Part shown: positions 62,724 to 64,000 of the stretch, one piece after another
Numbering within the stretch: position 1 is the stretch's first letter
How the letters are laid out: each line of letters opens with the position of its first letter
NCBI RefSeq assembly: GCF_000423465.1
Contig: NZ_KE384020.1
Coordinates: 923,671-987,670 of the forward strand
Reading direction: 5' to 3'
Length of the DNA: 64,000 bases
DNA from: Propionicicella superfundia DSM 22317
GTDB taxonomy: Bacteria > Actinomycetota > Actinomycetes > Propionibacteriales > Propionibacteriaceae
Notes under the pieces: model-generated
Told to the model about the DNA's origin: nothing
The model's input: only the letters and a program-made list of their open reading frames with translations
The model's database searches: none
Made by a program: the position numbers and the translations under genes

Positions 62724-63671
62724 ATGACGACACCACCACCGGGACACGGACCATATCCGTCCGGGATGATGTCGACACCCCTCCTGCCCGAGGATCCACC
62801 GAAGATCGGCGACTTCTGGCTCGATGCGCGCCTGCTGTCGGCCCCGGCCGGTGTCACCTACCTCGCCCACGGCGACGGCGTCGACGTCCTGCTGATCCTG
62901 CTCTCGGCCGGCGCGGCCGAGGATGCCGCCGCGCGCGACCGGCTCGCCGGCATCGTCAACGAGCTCGACATCGACACGGTCGTGGCCCGGGGCGGCCACG
63001 GACAGGACGAGGGACGCCTCGGAGGGAAGTTCCGCAGCGAAGAGGACGACCCGGTCGAACCCGACGACCAGGAGCTGGCACCGTGGGTCGCGATCGCCAA
63101 CGACCACTCGCCGGCCGCCGCGGCCGAGGCACAGCGCATCCTCTCCGAGGTCGCCCTCGCGACGCTGCCGCCCAAGGGAACCCCGTCCGGACCGGATTAC
63201 AGACTGCACTGGGTCGACGACACCCGGCCGGGGATGGCGCGGCTGTGGCCGTTGCCCTGGCCCGGAAAGCACGAGCGGGCGGGGTGGGTCTCGATCCTCG
63301 TCTCGTGGCTGATCATGCTCCTGATCGCCGCCCTCGCGGTCCTCATCGCGATCCTCATCTTCCAGAACAACAACGCCGGTTCGCCCCCGCCCCCGGTGCC
63401 GACCAGCGGCGGATCGCCGAACAGCGGATCCGGGTCCCCCGAGTCGCCCCAGAGCGCCTCCGGCTCCCCGTCCGGGTCCCCCACCGAATCGGGCAGCGCC
63501 TCCGGCTCCCCGTCCGGCTCGCCGTCGGGGTCCGGCACGCCGTCGGAGTCCCCCGGCGACATCCCGAGCCACACGAAGACGCCCACGTTCATCTCCCCCA
63601 CGGGCGGCACCGCCAGCGGCGGGGGCTCGTCGGAGTCGCCCAACCGGCGCCTGATCATCAGGTGGCCGTGA
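62724..63671 (+). CDS. membrane protein with Ser/Gly/Pro-rich tail
   Basis: Protein of 315 residues: a folded N-terminal domain of about 180 residues (KIGDFWLDARLLSAPAGVTY, VDVLLILLSAGAAEDAAARD, APWVAIANDHSPAAAAEAQR), one TM helix at about 197-217 (ILVSWLIMLLIAALAVLIAI), then a low-complexity external tail of GSPSGSPTESGS-type repeats. ATG 62724 follows GGAAGCGGGAGCC. The N-terminal domain resembles a recurrent hypothetical of Propionibacteriales and Corynebacteriales. It is divergent from the MoxR module by about 170 bases. Function unknown. Confidence 0.8.
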   Translation: MTTPPPGHGPYPSGMMSTPLLPEDPPKIGDFWLDARLLSAPAGVTYLAHGDGVDVLLILLSAGAAEDAAARDRLAGIVNELDIDTVVARGGHGQDEGRLGGKFRSEEDDPVEPDDQELAPWVAIANDHSPAAAAEAQRILSEVALATLPPKGTPSGPDYRLHWVDDTRPGMARLWPLPWPGKHERAGWVSILVSWLIMLLIAALAVLIAILIFQNNNAGSPPPPVPTSGGSPNSGSGSPESPQSASGSPSGSPTESGSASGSPSGSPSGSGTPSESPGDIPSHTKTPTFISPTGGTASGGGSSESPNRRLIIRWP

Positions 63672-63672
63672 C

Positions 63673-64000
63673 ATGGCCGCCGTGCGCCGGCCGCGACTGA
63701 TCGCCTCGGATCTCGACGGCACCTTCCTCAGCCCGGACGGCACGGTCTCCGAGGACAACACCGCCGCCGTCGCACGCGCCGCCGAACTGGGAGTGCCGTT
63801 CGTTTTCGCCACCGGACGACCGAGCCGCTGGCTGTCGTGCCTGGACGACCTGTCCCTGGCCCATCCGCTCGTCGTCGTCAGCAACGGCGCGGCGGTGTGC
63901 GACCTGGCCACCGGCGCCTTGTCGCAGGTGCAGTCGATCGTCCCCGATGTCGTCGTGGACGTCACGTCCAGGATCCGCGGTGCCGCGCCGGACGTCGTCT
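63673..64000 (+). CDS. HAD-superfamily phosphatase (Cof type), truncated by window end
   Basis: The first 109 residues are visible. Motif I is LIASDLDGTFLSPDG (DxD), with FATGRPSRWL as motif II-like and LVVVSNGAAVCDLATG, the signature of Cof/YbiV sugar-phosphate phosphatases. The ATG overlaps nothing and starts two bases after the previous stop, so the two genes are probably co-transcribed. The catalytic C-terminal motifs lie beyond the window. Confidence 0.85.
   Translation, partial: MAAVRRPRLIASDLDGTFLSPDGTVSEDNTAAVARAAELGVPFVFATGRPSRWLSCLDDLSLAHPLVVVSNGAAVCDLATGALSQVQSIVPDVVVDVTSRIRGAAPDVV

Noticed and set aside
63420-63560. Tandem repeat in the Ser/Gly/Pro coding stretch as a DNA-level repeat element.
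   Set aside because: It is imperfect and in frame, explained by low-complexity protein sequence.

Overview
The window is high-GC, densely packed chromosomal DNA from an actinomycete. The evidence is the mtrA-mtrB-lpqB operon, the prfB-ftsE-ftsX-smpB-ssrA block, a homodimeric-type pyruvate dehydrogenase E1 (aceE) next to a DUF3052 gene, a PucR-type regulator in front of fabD-fabH-acpP-fabF, and DUF3145. The gene set fits Propionibacteriaceae or a relative, but I cannot fix the genus.

Layout. 0-4 kb (minus): MtrA/MtrB/LpqB envelope two-component operon. 4.1-10 kb: a DUF308 membrane protein, then a plus-strand operon of membrane protein, DUF4129, DUF4350, MoxR ATPase and DUF58. 10-10.6 kb: YqgE. 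10.7-13.7 kb: an ABC exporter of the FtsX/MacB kind. 13.9-25.06 kb: an accessory region lying against the 3' end of ssrA (tmRNA). It holds a MazEF-type toxin-antitoxin pair, a frameshifted nuoB fragment, a TetR-glycosyltransferase operon, a decayed tetR-MFS efflux pair cut by a recombinase remnant, a tight four-gene operon (unknown protein, QueC-like PP-loop enzyme, XRE-ImmA metallopeptidase, PIN nuclease), an IS3-family insertion sequence with both inverted repeats, and the C-terminal tail of a serine recombinase running into ssrA. This is the most interesting region: the four-gene operon looks like a composite antiphage or abortive-infection system with a QueC-like enzyme outside the known Qat and type IV CBASS gene orders.

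25-31 kb (minus): tmRNA (tag ADAKRTDFALAA), a DUF1707/DUF4870 protein, SmpB, a coiled-coil M23 hydrolase, FtsX, FtsE and RF2. 31-33.5 kb: a glutamine amidotransferase, CsbD, a Pr6Pr membrane protein and tRNA-Val(TAC). 33.5-43.4 kb (minus): DUF3052, AceE, a sodium:solute symporter carrying a one-base frameshift, its small membrane partner, a LytTR response regulator with a LytS-type kinase, and CstA with a YbdD-like partner. Together these look like a pyruvate sensing, uptake and oxidation node. 43.5-44.6 kb: a PHP-domain PolX-like protein. 44.8-49.6 kb (plus): FasR-like regulator, then FabD, FabH, ACP and FabF (type II fatty acid synthesis). 49.7-55.4 kb: the mannitol PTS cluster (MtlR, a stand-alone IIB, MtlA, MtlF, MtlD). 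55.6-58.5 kb: a GlxA-type AraC regulator, a small membrane protein, DUF3145 and a YggS-type PLP protein. 58.5-62.6 kb (minus): a second MoxR-DUF58 module, with two von Willebrand factor A proteins. 62.7-64 kb (plus): a membrane protein with a low-complexity Ser/Gly/Pro tail and the start of a HAD phosphatase that runs off the window.

Motif positions were read by eye from translated sequence. No database search, structure prediction or GC computation was run.
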